Below, piece by piece: positions 43,140 to 52,932 of a stretch of 64,000 bases of DNA. A program made the translations under genes and the position numbers. A model generated the notes under the pieces. The model searched no databases and was not told the origin of the DNA. It saw only the letters and a program-made list of their open reading frames with translations. This stretch comes from UBA6663 sp044226485 (GTDB lineage Bacteria > Chloroflexota > Anaerolineae > Anaerolineales > UBA6663): contig JBGAGY010000015.1 in assembly GCA_044226485.1 (NCBI GenBank), positions 68,859 through 132,858 on the forward strand. Direction: 5' to 3'. Every line of letters begins with the position of its first letter. Position 1 is the first letter of the stretch.

Positions 43140-43889
43140 ATGTTGCATGTCCTCGCGCGGATCCTGCGGCAACGCCCCGGGACGCCCGCGCATTACGATC
43201 AATACTCGGTCGAGGTCCCTGACGACGCCAACGTCATCGACATCATCGACGCGGCCTGGCGCCAGGATTCGACCCTGATGTACCGGCACGCCTGCCACCA
43301 CGCCTCGTGCGGAACGTGCGGGGTGCGCATCAACGGCTACGAGAAGCTGCCCTGCATCGTGCCGGTGCGCGACGCGCTCGACGGCCATCAGGAGATCGTG
43401 ATCGAGCCGCTGCGCAACTTCCCGGTCGTCGGCGACCTGGTGGTCGACGTCAGCGGCTTCTTCCAGAAGCAGATCGCCTCGGGCATGGTCATCACGCGCC
43501 AGGCGGAGGGCACGCTCGAGGGCCAGGCCTTCGCCCACACCGCGACCGTCGACATGGATGGACAGTGGGTCGACCGGCCCACCAACCGCTTCGAGAACTG
43601 CGTCGAGTGCGGCATCTGCATCAGCGCCTGCCCGACGATGGCCGCCAGCGACGGCTTCTTCGGCCCGGCCGGCCTGGCCGCCCTCCAGCGCGCCGTGCAG
43701 ACGACGGCCGACCCGGCGAAGCGCGCGGAGCTGCTCGCCCTCGCCGACGGCGAACACGGCGTGTGGCAATGCCACTCGGCCTACGAGTGCACCGAGGCCT
43801 GCCCCCAGGACGTCGATCCGGCGGGCGCCATCATGGCGTTGCGGCGCGAGTTGATCGCGTCCAAGGTCAAGAAACTCTTCGGAGGATAA
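43140..43889 (+). CDS. Succinate dehydrogenase-type iron-sulfur subunit
   Basis: A 249-residue protein with SdhB/FrdB layout. The N-terminal plant-ferredoxin domain has the [2Fe-2S] motif CHHASCGTCG plus a later Cys in KLPC. The C-terminal domain has CVECGICISACP and CHSAYECTEACP, for the [4Fe-4S] and [3Fe-4S]/[4Fe-4S] clusters. It lies 17 bases after the GlpA-like flavoprotein gene, which replaces the expected SdhA. It should relay electrons from the GlpA core to the membrane anchors encoded next. A stray SDH operon that lost sdhA is the alternative, but the tight spacing with the G3P enzyme argues for a functional partner. Confidence 0.92.
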   Translation: MLHVLARILRQRPGTPAHYDQYSVEVPDDANVIDIIDAAWRQDSTLMYRHACHHASCGTCGVRINGYEKLPCIVPVRDALDGHQEIVIEPLRNFPVVGDLVVDVSGFFQKQIASGMVITRQAEGTLEGQAFAHTATVDMDGQWVDRPTNRFENCVECGICISACPTMAASDGFFGPAGLAALQRAVQTTADPAKRAELLALADGEHGVWQCHSAYECTEACPQDVDPAGAIMALRRELIASKVKKLFGG

Positions 43890-43893
43890 CGCC

Positions 43894-44277
43894 ATGCGCA
43901 GCGACTCTCGTCTTCGACGCGCCGTCCAATGGGGCGACGTCCGCAACCGCCATCTCGGCATGTGGGCCTACGTGCTCAATCGCCTGAGCGGCATCGGCCT
44001 GGTGGTCTACCTCTTCCTGCACCTCGGCGTGCTGAGCATGCTCGCCATCGGCCCGGCCGCCTGGGACTCGTTCGTGGCGCTGGCCAAATCGCCGCTCGTG
44101 CTGGTGATGGACGTCGTGCTGCTGGCCGGGCTGCTCATCCATGGACTCAACGGCATCCGCATCACGCTCAACGGCATGGGCATCGGAGTGCGCTCGCAGA
44201 AGCCGCTCTTCATCGGGTTGATGGCCGTCGCGCTTGTCGCCACGGCCTTCGCCGCCGTCGGGATCTTCTCGAACTAG
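43894..44277 (+). CDS. SdhC-like cytochrome b membrane anchor
   Basis: A 127-residue membrane protein of the succinate:quinone oxidoreductase C type. It has LGMWAYVLNRLSGIGLVVYL with the family Arg-Ser/Leu-Gly quinone-site pattern, then three helices with candidate heme ligands in FLHLGVLSML and LIHGLNGIRI. The start is four bases after the SdhB-like stop, and its ribosome site GGAGG lies in the end of that gene. It anchors the iron-sulfur subunit in the membrane and likely binds heme b and menaquinone. Confidence 0.88.
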   Translation: MRSDSRLRRAVQWGDVRNRHLGMWAYVLNRLSGIGLVVYLFLHLGVLSMLAIGPAAWDSFVALAKSPLVLVMDVVLLAGLLIHGLNGIRITLNGMGIGVRSQKPLFIGLMAVALVATAFAAVGIFSN

Positions 44278-44285
44278 AGGCCGCC

Positions 44286-44660
44286 ATGCAGACCACTGCC
44301 ACCGCCCCCACCCGTTCGCAAACCGGCCTCGGCACACTCGGCTGGATCTGGCAGGCCGTCACCGGTGCAGCCCTGATCTTCCTATCGGCCCTGCACATGG
44401 TCGCCCAGCACTTCGTCGTTGAGGGCGGCCTGCGCGACTACCAGGACGTTCAGGAGTACCTGCGCAACCCCGTCATCCTCGCGCTGGAGGTCTTGTTCCT
44501 GATCTCGGTCACATCGCACGCCCTGCTCGGCGTGCGCGCGATCCTGTTCGACTTCGGGTTGAAGCCGGCCACCGAGAAACGCATCTCGCAGGCGCTGACC
44601 GTCTTCGGTCTGTTGGCCGTCGCGTATGGCATCTGGCTGACCTGGGTCGTCATTCGCTGA
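44286..44660 (+). CDS. SdhD-like membrane anchor
   Basis: A 124-residue protein with three hydrophobic helices: ALIFLSALHMVAQHFVV, ILALEVLFLISVTSHALLGV and LTVFGLLAVAYGIWL. His residues in LHMVAQH and TSHALLG are candidate heme ligands. The motif SHALLGVRAILFDFG is characteristic of SdhD/FrdD-type anchors. The start at 44286 follows GAGG closely; a longer frame from 43929 is just the shadow of the preceding gene. It completes the glpA-sdhB-sdhC-sdhD-like set, after which a long hairpin ends the operon. Confidence 0.87.
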   Translation: MQTTATAPTRSQTGLGTLGWIWQAVTGAALIFLSALHMVAQHFVVEGGLRDYQDVQEYLRNPVILALEVLFLISVTSHALLGVRAILFDFGLKPATEKRISQALTVFGLLAVAYGIWLTWVVIR

Positions 44661-44730
44661 AGCTTGATCGCACTTGTTCAAAGCACGGGCCAGGGCCATC
44701 GCCTCTCAATGGGCTCAATAAGAGAGTCCG

Positions 44731-44813
44731 CCACGAATTTGCCGAATTGAAACGAATGGGCACGAATTGCCGTAATTCGTGCTCATTCGTTTCAATTCGT
44801 GAAATTCGTGGCA
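44731..44813. terminator. Long hairpin ending the glpA-sdhBCD-like operon (CACGAAT word type)
   Basis: Arms 44731-44769 (starting GCCACGAATTTGCCGAATTG) and 44775-44813 (ending GAAATTCGTGGC) pair almost completely around GCCGT. It is the same element type as at 1763-1866. It lies after sdhD and before the glycosyltransferase gene on the same strand. There is no T-run. Confidence 0.85.
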
Positions 44814-44902
44814 AGGATTGGATCTTCGACAACCAGACGCGATGGCCCTGGCCGGTCGCAGCCTTCAGCACTTTCTTAGCCGCCATAAGCTAAGCTTTGC
44901 GC

Positions 44903-46219
44903 ATGGCGCCCGGTGCTCGCGAGTGGCAATCGACGCTGAACGAATGGCCGCCGCGACCCATCGTTGTGGTGGGGCTGCTGACGTGGGCCATCGCGGCGCT
45001 CGCCCTGCGCGTCGCGTTGTTTCCGGTAGTGGTCGGCGACTACACGAGCTTCTTGAGCCCCTGGTACGACTACATCGTGTCGCATGGCGGTTGGCCGGCG
45101 CTCAAGGACAACTTCTCGAACTACAACATCCCGTATCTGGTCCTGCTCACGCTGGCGACCTATCTCCCCCTGCCCAAGCTGATCGCCATCAAATCGATCT
45201 CGCTGCTTGGAGATGGGTTACTGGCGCTCTTCGCGGGGCTGGCGTTGAGCGTTCGCTTTCCACGCTCGCCCATTCCCGTAATCGGCGCCCTGTTCCTGCT
45301 GGTCGTGCCCACGATCGTGATCAACGGCGCTGCCTGGGGACAGTGCGATGCGTTGTACACGGCGTTCTGCCTCGGCAGTCTTTTCTGCCTGATGATCAAG
45401 CGGCCCGGCTGGGCCTGCGCGCTCTTCGGCGTCGCGCTGGGCTTCAAGCTGCAGGCCGTGTTCTACGCGCCCGTGTTGTTCGTGGCGGTGCTGCGGGGGC
45501 GGGTCAAGGTGTGGCACCTGGCCTGGATCCCGATCGTGTTCGCGGCGCTGCTCACGCCGGCTTATGTGGAGGGCCGCGATCCAGCAAGCCTGCTGAGCAT
45601 CTACACCGAGCAGGTCGATACCGGCGGCGTGATCGGCCCGACGCGCGACCCGGGGGCCCGCGGGGGCAGCGTCCAACAACCCGGCAGCCAGCGACCCGGT
45701 GACGTCGGTTTGTCGCCGCTGGCGGCGGGCCTCGGGACTCGCGGCGGGCCGCGGCGCACGCCGTTCGGCTCGACGCTGACCTACAACGCTCCGACGATCT
45801 ACAAGTGGTTGAACGCAACGCCGCTCGCGAAAGAAACGTGGCCGGGCGTCTTGCTGGCGGCGGCCATCGTGATCGGGCTGAGCGCGCTTGTGCTGCGGCG
45901 TCGGGCCGAACTGGATGCCGACACGCTGCTCATGCTCAGCCTGGTGTGCGCGGTGTCGATCCCGTTCCTGCTGCCCAAGATGCACGACCGCTACTTCTAC
46001 ATGGCCGACGTCTTGTCGATCGTGTATGCATTCTGGTTCGCGCGGCGCGCCGCCGTGGCCCTGGGCATGCAGACGATCTCGCTGCTCAGTTACGCGCCGT
46101 TCGTGTGGCACGCTGAGCCTGTCGCCCTCGGGCTTGTGGCGATCGGCGTGCTGGCGCTGGCCGTGTTTTTGTGGCGCGACCTGGTGCGTCGTCTGCCGCG
46201 GCCTACCCTCACCCGCTGA
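44903..46219 (+). CDS. Polytopic membrane glycosyltransferase (GT-C type)
   Basis: A 438-residue protein with about 10-12 membrane helices. The early loop SFLSPWYDYIVSHGG and the long loop after helix 8 (with LPKMHDRYFYMADVL) resemble GT-C mannosyltransferases that use lipid-linked sugar donors. Loop acidic residues (VVGDYTSFL) could be catalytic. A low-complexity Gly/Pro/Arg insertion (DPGARGGSVQQPGSQRPG) lies near residue 255. The ATG at 44903 is preferred; a TTG two codons upstream is possible. It has no partner in the immediate region, but a polysaccharide cluster begins 3 kb downstream. Confidence 0.82.
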   Translation: MAPGAREWQSTLNEWPPRPIVVVGLLTWAIAALALRVALFPVVVGDYTSFLSPWYDYIVSHGGWPALKDNFSNYNIPYLVLLTLATYLPLPKLIAIKSISLLGDGLLALFAGLALSVRFPRSPIPVIGALFLLVVPTIVINGAAWGQCDALYTAFCLGSLFCLMIKRPGWACALFGVALGFKLQAVFYAPVLFVAVLRGRVKVWHLAWIPIVFAALLTPAYVEGRDPASLLSIYTEQVDTGGVIGPTRDPGARGGSVQQPGSQRPGDVGLSPLAAGLGTRGGPRRTPFGSTLTYNAPTIYKWLNATPLAKETWPGVLLAAAIVIGLSALVLRRRAELDADTLLMLSLVCAVSIPFLLPKMHDRYFYMADVLSIVYAFWFARRAAVALGMQTISLLSYAPFVWHAEPVALGLVAIGVLALAVFLWRDLVRRLPRPTLTR

Positions 46220-46234
46220 ACACGCCAAACAAAA

Positions 46235-46262
46235 CGCCGGGCGGAGTGGACTCCGCCCGGCG
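46235..46262. terminator. Bidirectional terminator between convergent genes
   Basis: CGCCGGGCGGAGT (46235-46247) and ACTCCGCCCGGCG (46250-46262) form a perfect 13-bp stem with a minimal loop, in the gap between the membrane glycosyltransferase (plus) and phosphofructokinase (minus). AAAA precedes and TCATT follows. Confidence 0.9.
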
Positions 46263-46290
46263 TCATTCGCGCAGAATACGTTGCGTCGGC

Positions 46291-47439
46291 TCAGGTCAGG
46301 AACATCGGCATGCCGAGGACGTGGCGGATGCGCGGGCGGTAGTTCGCCGCGTCGTACAGCTCGGCCACGTTGACGCGCTTCTTGCCGTGCGACATGGTCG
46401 CGATCGGCACGTCGCTGTACACGCCGCGCTGCAGGCAGACGAGGCGGCCGCTCTCGCCGCGTTCGACCAGGCTCATCGCCATGTGGGCGAAGTTCGCGGC
46501 GACCATCAGGTCGAGCGCGTCCGGCGCGCCACCGCGCATGAGGTAGGCCAGCTGCTGATAGATCGTGTTCTGGCCCGTAAGCCGCTTGAGCGCCTCCGAC
46601 ACATGCTCGCCGACACCGCCCAGCTTCTTGTGGCCGTAGGCGTCTTCCTCGCCGCTCTCCATCACCTGGCCCTCGATCGGGTGAGCGCCCTCGGAGACGG
46701 TGAGCATGGCGTAGTTGCTCGGGTTGTGCTTCTTGTCGTCGACGATCAGCTGCGCCAGCTTCTCGACGTCGAACGGCACCTCGGAGATCAGGGCGCGATC
46801 GACGCCGGCCAGATAGGCCGCGATCAACGAGGTCTCGCCCGAGTTGCGGCCGAAGAGCTCGATGACGCCGATGCGCTCGTGCGAGCCGGCGCTTGTGCGC
46901 AACGCATGGATGAACTCGACGCTGCGGGTGACGGCGGTGGAGAAGCCGATGCAGTAGTCGGTGCCATAGACGTCGTTGTCCATGGTCTTGGGGATGGCCA
47001 CGACGCGCATGCCCTCGCGCGCGAGACGCTCGCCGTAGCTGAGCGTGTCGTCACCGCCGATCGGGATCAGGCAGTCGATGCCGAACTTGCCGATGACGTT
47101 CAGGATATGCGGGGTCAGATCCTGAAGACCCTCGTAAGTCTTGCCGGGCTCGCGCAGAAAGTCCGGGATCTCGCTCGGCTTGACCTTACCCGGGTTGGTG
47201 CGCGAGGTGTGCAGGAAGGTGCCGCCCGAGCGGTCGACGCGACGGACGGCTTCGCGGCTGAGCGGCGTGATCCACTCGTCGTTGTCCTCGGCATTGGGGT
47301 TGGCGCGCAGGAGGCCAAGCCAACCGCGGCGGATGCCGAGCACTTCGTAGCCATTGTCCAAGGCCCGATTCACGATGGCCTTGATGGCGGGGTTGAGCCC
47401 AGGGACGTCTCCCCCGCCTGTCAGAACTCCGATACGCAT
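46291..47439 (-). CDS. pfp: Phosphofructokinase, PPi-dependent type
   Basis: A 382-residue PfkA-superfamily enzyme (MRIGVLTGGGDVPGLN). Two signatures point to pyrophosphate rather than ATP as phosphoryl donor: IPIGGDDTLSYG, with Asp where ATP enzymes have Gly, and AIPKTMDNDVYG, with Lys where ATP enzymes have Gly. It interconverts fructose 6-phosphate and fructose 1,6-bisphosphate, reversibly in PPi enzymes. The fructose-bisphosphate aldolase gene is divergent, 266 bases away, so both are likely controlled from one intergenic region. The donor call follows from family rules and was not measured. Confidence 0.93.
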   Translation of the reverse strand: MRIGVLTGGGDVPGLNPAIKAIVNRALDNGYEVLGIRRGWLGLLRANPNAEDNDEWITPLSREAVRRVDRSGGTFLHTSRTNPGKVKPSEIPDFLREPGKTYEGLQDLTPHILNVIGKFGIDCLIPIGGDDTLSYGERLAREGMRVVAIPKTMDNDVYGTDYCIGFSTAVTRSVEFIHALRTSAGSHERIGVIELFGRNSGETSLIAAYLAGVDRALISEVPFDVEKLAQLIVDDKKHNPSNYAMLTVSEGAHPIEGQVMESGEEDAYGHKKLGGVGEHVSEALKRLTGQNTIYQQLAYLMRGGAPDALDLMVAANFAHMAMSLVERGESGRLVCLQRGVYSDVPIATMSHGKKRVNVAELYDAANYRPRIRHVLGMPMFLT

Positions 47440-47705
47440 GATTGCCTCTCAACACCCTTTCGGGTTAGGTATTTCGGTTATTCTACAATAGTTGAACGAC
47501 GCCGGTCTCGCACAGGATGACGGAAGGCGCGTGTCGTTTTTCGGAATCTCAGTCTGTGCCTTGTGGGCCCTCTCCTTTAGTGAGGAAGCGCAGGGCGATC
47601 GTTGTGACATCCTTCCTGGCGCCCTTTCGCCGCCCGCTTTATCGTGGCCGGCAGCATGATAGACTCCCTCTGCAACGTTCCACAGAGGCCCTAGAGGAGA
47701 CATCC

Positions 47706-48806
<1,101 letters not shown>

Positions 48807-49165
48807 CGGCGCGTCGCCTTCGCCCAAAGCGCATCGAGCTGTCAGAAGGTTCCGACGGCCATTGAACGGACGCGTACCAAAGGTCTAGACGACGCTCCGA
48901 AATAAGCATCAACGCAGCCGGGTAGTGCCACTGTGGCGCTGCCCGGCGTTTTTTTGTCCACTGGAAGCGTGTGGATTCGTGGGGCCGGCGGTAGACTCTA
49001 CGCTGGCAATCATCGCCCGACCTGTATCGCGCACCCTCCAGGGGGTTTGAGTCTTGCGGCTTGTGCGGTCTCGGTGTCGTCATACCCAATGGTGTGGAGT
49101 GGATTTAGGTGAACCCGTCCTGCCCGCGTCCATCACCGACGTTGGGGCATGAGTATCTTCTCACA
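48807..49165 (+). other. Intergenic region with terminator; no further gene
   Basis: About 360 bases between the aldolase and the AsnB-like gene. The terminator at 48917-48955 ends the aldolase transcript. Downstream, a TAGACT box (48992-48997) may be the -10 of the polysaccharide cluster, but no matching -35 is clear. A longer open frame from 49109 into the AsnB-like gene adds residues unlike the family. Confidence 0.5.
48917..48955 (+). terminator. Intrinsic terminator of the aldolase gene
   Basis: GCCGGGTAGTGCCAC (48917-48931) pairs with GTGGCGCTGCCCGGC (48933-48947), including two G-T pairs, and is followed by G and seven T residues. This is the only classic hairpin-plus-T-run terminator seen in the window. 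Confidence 0.93.
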
Positions 49166-51064
49166 ATGAGTGGCGTATTTGGATTTGTCGATCCCGATGA
49201 CCGCATGGATCATGCGGCCTTCGCGGCCGACCAGGCAGAGCGATTGCGACACGTGTCCTGGGCCGTGGCCGAGTGGCACGTGGACCCTGGGTATCCGGTC
49301 GCACTCGGGCGTTCCGGGATCGGCGTGTTCAACGTGGGCGCTCAGCCCGTCTGGGATCTCGATAGACGGCATGCCATCGTCCTCGCCGGCGAGATCTACG
49401 CCGTCGATGGCCATGACCCGAACCCCGAACAGTCGTCTGAAGCGATGTTGATCGCGCTCTACAGACGGCACGGGCTCGACTTTCCACGACACGTCGAGGG
49501 CGCTTTTATCTGCGCCCTCTGGGACGTTCAGAGCAAGCGCCTGCTGGTTGCCAACGATCGTTTTGGTCTCTACCCGGTGTACTTCACCATCCAGGACGGC
49601 CGTCTGATCTTCGCGCCCGAAGTCAAGGCCGTGATCGCGGCGCCGGGTTTCCGGCGCGAGCTCGATTTTGCCGCTCTCGCCCAGATCGTCCGCTTCCAGC
49701 AGTTGTTGGGCGAGCGCACGTTCTTTGAAGATGTGCACCAGCTTTCCCCGGCGACGGTGCTGGTCTATGAACTGGCCACGCGTCACTGCTATGTCAGACC
49801 GTACTGGTCGTTCGCCGAGATCCCCGATCGCTCCGACGTCAGATTCGAAGAGGCCGTCGAAGAGGCCGGCCGGCTCCTGCGCGAGTCGACCCGCCGGCTC
49901 TCGAGCGACGGGCATCGGCTTGGCGTGTATTTGAGCGGCGGGCTCGACTCGCGCACGCTGCTGGGCCTGATTGAGGCGCGACCCGTTCACTCCTTCACAT
50001 TCGGCGTGCGCGGCTGTCGCGACGTCGTCCTGGCCGAACGGATCGCTCGCACCGTCGGGAGCGTCCACCACTGGTTCGACTTGCCGGACGGATCCTGGGT
50101 GGTCAAACATGTCGACGAGCACCTGGCCCTGACGGAAGGGTTTCACAGCTGGATTCACGCTCACGGCATCAGCACGCTTGACGAAGCGCGGAAGCACGCC
50201 GACGTCAATCTGAGCGGTTGGGACGGCGGCCAGGTGCTGGGGCGGCCGAGCCTGCTCACGCCGCCATTGATCGATCCGATCGACCAGAATGCCTTCACCA
50301 CTCACCTCTTTCAGCTTTTGAACCAGGCGTGGACGTGGCCGGGCATCTCGGAGGCCGAGGAGCGCTTTCTCTATCGCCCTGAGACATGGAACAAGGTGCG
50401 CGGCCTCGCGCTCGATACGTTTCGCGAGGAGCTGCGCGCCTACGATCAGATCAGGCCTGATATGCGCGCCCACTTCTTCTCGGCGCGGCACCATTGCGGC
50501 CGCCTGACCCAAAACATGATCGCGTTCTACAGGTCGCGCATGGAAGTGCGCTTTCCGTTCTTCGACTATGCCCTCTTCGATTTCATGCACTCGTTGCCGG
50601 CGACGTTGAGACTCGACAGACGGCTTTACTTCGCCGTCATCGATCGTGAGACACCCAGGCTGGCACGGATACCGTTCGACAAGCAAGAGTTCCTGCCGAC
50701 CACAAACACCTTGTTGAGCAAGCCGCAGGCCGTCTGGGTCAAGACGCGCAACCGTCTGGCCCGGCTGGCGCCCAACGCCTTCCCGCCGCATCCGACGCTC
50801 TACGCCGACTACGAGGGTTATCTGCGGCATGAACTGAGGGGCTGGGCCGAAGGCATCCTGTTCGATCGTCGCACGGCTGACCGCGGGCTGTTTGACCCGG
50901 GCTTCCTTCATACCCTGATGGCGCGGCACCTCTCGGGCCAGGAGCAGTGGACCATCGGCAAGATCGCACCCCTGATGACGTACGAAATGATGCTGCGAAG
51001 CCTGTACGACGCGCCCGCTGGCGCCACCGCGCCTGTGCAGCTTCAGGTTCGCGAGACCCACTGA
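49166..51064 (+). CDS. Asparagine synthase-like protein with Ser in place of the glutaminase Cys
   Basis: A 632-residue protein with an N-terminal Ntn-hydrolase (glutaminase) domain and a C-terminal synthetase domain. The PPi-loop signature LGVYLSGGLDSRTLLG is intact. The N-terminus reads MSGVFGF; functional glutaminases have MCGI/VFG with Cys2 as nucleophile, so Ser2 here suggests loss of glutamine use. The start at 49166 is set by this motif. Proteins of this type in polysaccharide clusters often amidate a sugar acid or are of unknown role. It is followed after 18 bases by the flippase gene. Ammonia-dependent activity is possible. Confidence 0.88.
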   Translation: MSGVFGFVDPDDRMDHAAFAADQAERLRHVSWAVAEWHVDPGYPVALGRSGIGVFNVGAQPVWDLDRRHAIVLAGEIYAVDGHDPNPEQSSEAMLIALYRRHGLDFPRHVEGAFICALWDVQSKRLLVANDRFGLYPVYFTIQDGRLIFAPEVKAVIAAPGFRRELDFAALAQIVRFQQLLGERTFFEDVHQLSPATVLVYELATRHCYVRPYWSFAEIPDRSDVRFEEAVEEAGRLLRESTRRLSSDGHRLGVYLSGGLDSRTLLGLIEARPVHSFTFGVRGCRDVVLAERIARTVGSVHHWFDLPDGSWVVKHVDEHLALTEGFHSWIHAHGISTLDEARKHADVNLSGWDGGQVLGRPSLLTPPLIDPIDQNAFTTHLFQLLNQAWTWPGISEAEERFLYRPETWNKVRGLALDTFREELRAYDQIRPDMRAHFFSARHHCGRLTQNMIAFYRSRMEVRFPFFDYALFDFMHSLPATLRLDRRLYFAVIDRETPRLARIPFDKQEFLPTTNTLLSKPQAVWVKTRNRLARLAPNAFPPHPTLYADYEGYLRHELRGWAEGILFDRRTADRGLFDPGFLHTLMARHLSGQEQWTIGKIAPLMTYEMMLRSLYDAPAGATAPVQLQVRETH

Positions 51065-51082
51065 CCTGAGCCGCCCCCTACC

Positions 51083-52588
51083 ATGGCAGACACCCCAGCC
51101 CCCGACCGACCGACTCGCTCATCGGGCGCCACCATCGCCCGAAACGCCGCGTTCGTCACGATCGGGCGTGTGCTCTTGAAGCTCTTCGGGTTTCTCTTCT
51201 CGGTGTTCGTCGTCCGCCAATTGGGCGACGATCAGTATGGTCGCTACTCGATCGTCGTGGCCTGGGTCGGGTTGTTCTCGATCTTCGTCGAACTTGGGGT
51301 CACGCAATTCGCCATGCGCGAGATCGCACGCAGCGAAGGGCGCGCGGGGCATCTGTTCTGGAACCTCGTGGCCATGCGCTTTGGGCTGGCCCTGGTCGGA
51401 TTGGTGGCCATTCCGATCGGCGCATCGCTGGCCGGCTACTCCGGCGACATCACGCTCGGCGTCACCCTGTACGTGCTCACGTTCATGGTCTCTGCCTTTC
51501 AGGCTCCGCTCGAGGCCACCCTGGCAGCTCGCGAAGCGTTCGGCTGGCTGACCCTCACGACGGTGGTCGGCCAGGCAGCGTGGATCATCCTTGGCGCCAT
51601 CGCCATGTGGGTGAAGCCGGACTTCGTCTGGCTGATCGGGATCGGCGTAATCGCCATGTTGCCGCAGCTGGCGGTGGACGTGTGGATCGTGGTGCGCCTC
51701 AAGCTTGTCGACTGGCGCGTGCGTTTGCAGCTCAACGACTGGCCGAGGCTGATCCGAGCCAGCCTGCCGTTCGCCGTCATCTCGTTGTCGCTGACGATCG
51801 CGTTCGGCATCGACACGATCATGCTGTCGTGGTTCGTCCCAACCGCCGAGGTCGGCTGGTACAACGTGGCCTATGGTCTCGTGCGATCGATGGTCGCATT
51901 GCTGAACGGGTTCAGCATCGCCATGCTCCCAACGGCGGCCCGCGTGTACGCGACCGACAAGGGGGCCGTGGCACGCTGGCATGCGCAGATCGTCCGCTTC
52001 ATCGCCCTGGCGGCAGCGCCGGTGGCGGTCGGTGGGATGCTCGTCGCGCAGCCGCTCGTCAGGTTCCTGTACACGCCGGATCTCTATCCCGCCGCCCTGC
52101 CCCTGGCCATCATCGTCTGGGACGTGCCGCTGCTGATGTACGCTGCGTCGTGCGGCAACCTGACGACGGCCATCGGTGAGGAGAAGGCCGCCGCCCGCAT
52201 CAACCTGATCAACGCGCTCGCGAACGTGGTGCTCAACGCGATCTTCATCCCGCTGTACGGCATGGTGGGAGCGGCCGTCATCACCGTCGCCACCGACGTG
52301 ATCGCCTCCGCGCAGTTCACGCTGCTGCTGCGCAAGCGGCTGAGTCTGCCCAACATGACAGGCACCCTGCTCCGGGTCGGCCTGGCGTCGGCCGGGCTGG
52401 CCGCCGCCGTGGCAGTGGCCGGCCAACAACACGTGCTTGTCCTGCTAGCCCTGGGTGCCGTCGTTTATGGTGTGCTGGCCCTCGTCTTTGGCGCGATCGG
52501 TCCCGATGAACGCGAACTGGGGCGACGCCTGTGGGCGGCAGGGCGACGACGGTTAGGCCGCGGTCTTGAAAGCCGCCAGTCACCGTGA
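51083..52588 (+). CDS. Wzx-type polysaccharide flippase
   Basis: A 501-residue polytopic protein of the MATE/MVF superfamily, with about 14 hydrophobic segments and the opening NAAFVTIGRVLLKLFGFLFS, then RQLGDDQYGRYS typical of Wzx/RfbX proteins. It would flip lipid-linked oligosaccharide units across the membrane. It lies between the AsnB-like gene and a GT4/epimerase pair, forming a small surface-polysaccharide cluster. Substrate is not determinable. Confidence 0.9.
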   Translation: MADTPAPDRPTRSSGATIARNAAFVTIGRVLLKLFGFLFSVFVVRQLGDDQYGRYSIVVAWVGLFSIFVELGVTQFAMREIARSEGRAGHLFWNLVAMRFGLALVGLVAIPIGASLAGYSGDITLGVTLYVLTFMVSAFQAPLEATLAAREAFGWLTLTTVVGQAAWIILGAIAMWVKPDFVWLIGIGVIAMLPQLAVDVWIVVRLKLVDWRVRLQLNDWPRLIRASLPFAVISLSLTIAFGIDTIMLSWFVPTAEVGWYNVAYGLVRSMVALLNGFSIAMLPTAARVYATDKGAVARWHAQIVRFIALAAAPVAVGGMLVAQPLVRFLYTPDLYPAALPLAIIVWDVPLLMYAASCGNLTTAIGEEKAAARINLINALANVVLNAIFIPLYGMVGAAVITVATDVIASAQFTLLLRKRLSLPNMTGTLLRVGLASAGLAAAVAVAGQQHVLVLLALGAVVYGVLALVFGAIGPDERELGRRLWAAGRRRLGRGLESRQSP

Positions 52589-52932
52589 ATGGGACATCGG
52601 TACAACTTGACGATCCGGGAGGTCAACCTTACGATGGAAATCGGTATCCTTTTGTCGCAAAATGATCACGAATGTCGTTGATCTGGAGCGTGTGGCGACA
52701 CGTTTCCGTCTAAGCGATTCCTGGAAAATATCCGTTCATAGGCTAGTGTGCAAGCGTTCATGGCGCGCCGGACGTCGATAGGCGTGTTTCAGCGATCGTG
52801 GATGGCTCACCGTTCGGCGCAAAGCTTCGACAAACTTCTTACGATTCGCGCGCGGTTTCGACGAGGATGCCGAACCCAAATGCCGATCAAGCAAGCGCGA
52901 TGGGGCTTTTCCAACTCCCCGAAAGGAGAGTG
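52589..52932 (+). other. Intergenic region upstream of the GT4 gene
   Basis: About 340 bases with an AT-richer stretch than the surroundings. It contains the promoter at 52607-52635 and a second possible -10 (TAGGCT near 52740). A frame open from 52798 into the glycosyltransferase gene includes residues not matching the family. No other gene is supported. Confidence 0.5.
52607..52635 (+). promoter_or_regulatory. Predicted promoter for the GT4-epimerase genes
   Basis: TTGACG (52607-52612) and TACGAT (52630-52635) are 17 bases apart. The leader would be about 290 bases, so another promoter closer to the gene is possible. Confidence 0.5.

Noticed and set aside
43140..44660. A plain succinate dehydrogenase operon
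   Set aside because: There is no SdhA flavoprotein; the flavoprotein directly upstream is clearly GlpA-like, with TGRNHCLLHSGGRY and no succinate-site motifs.
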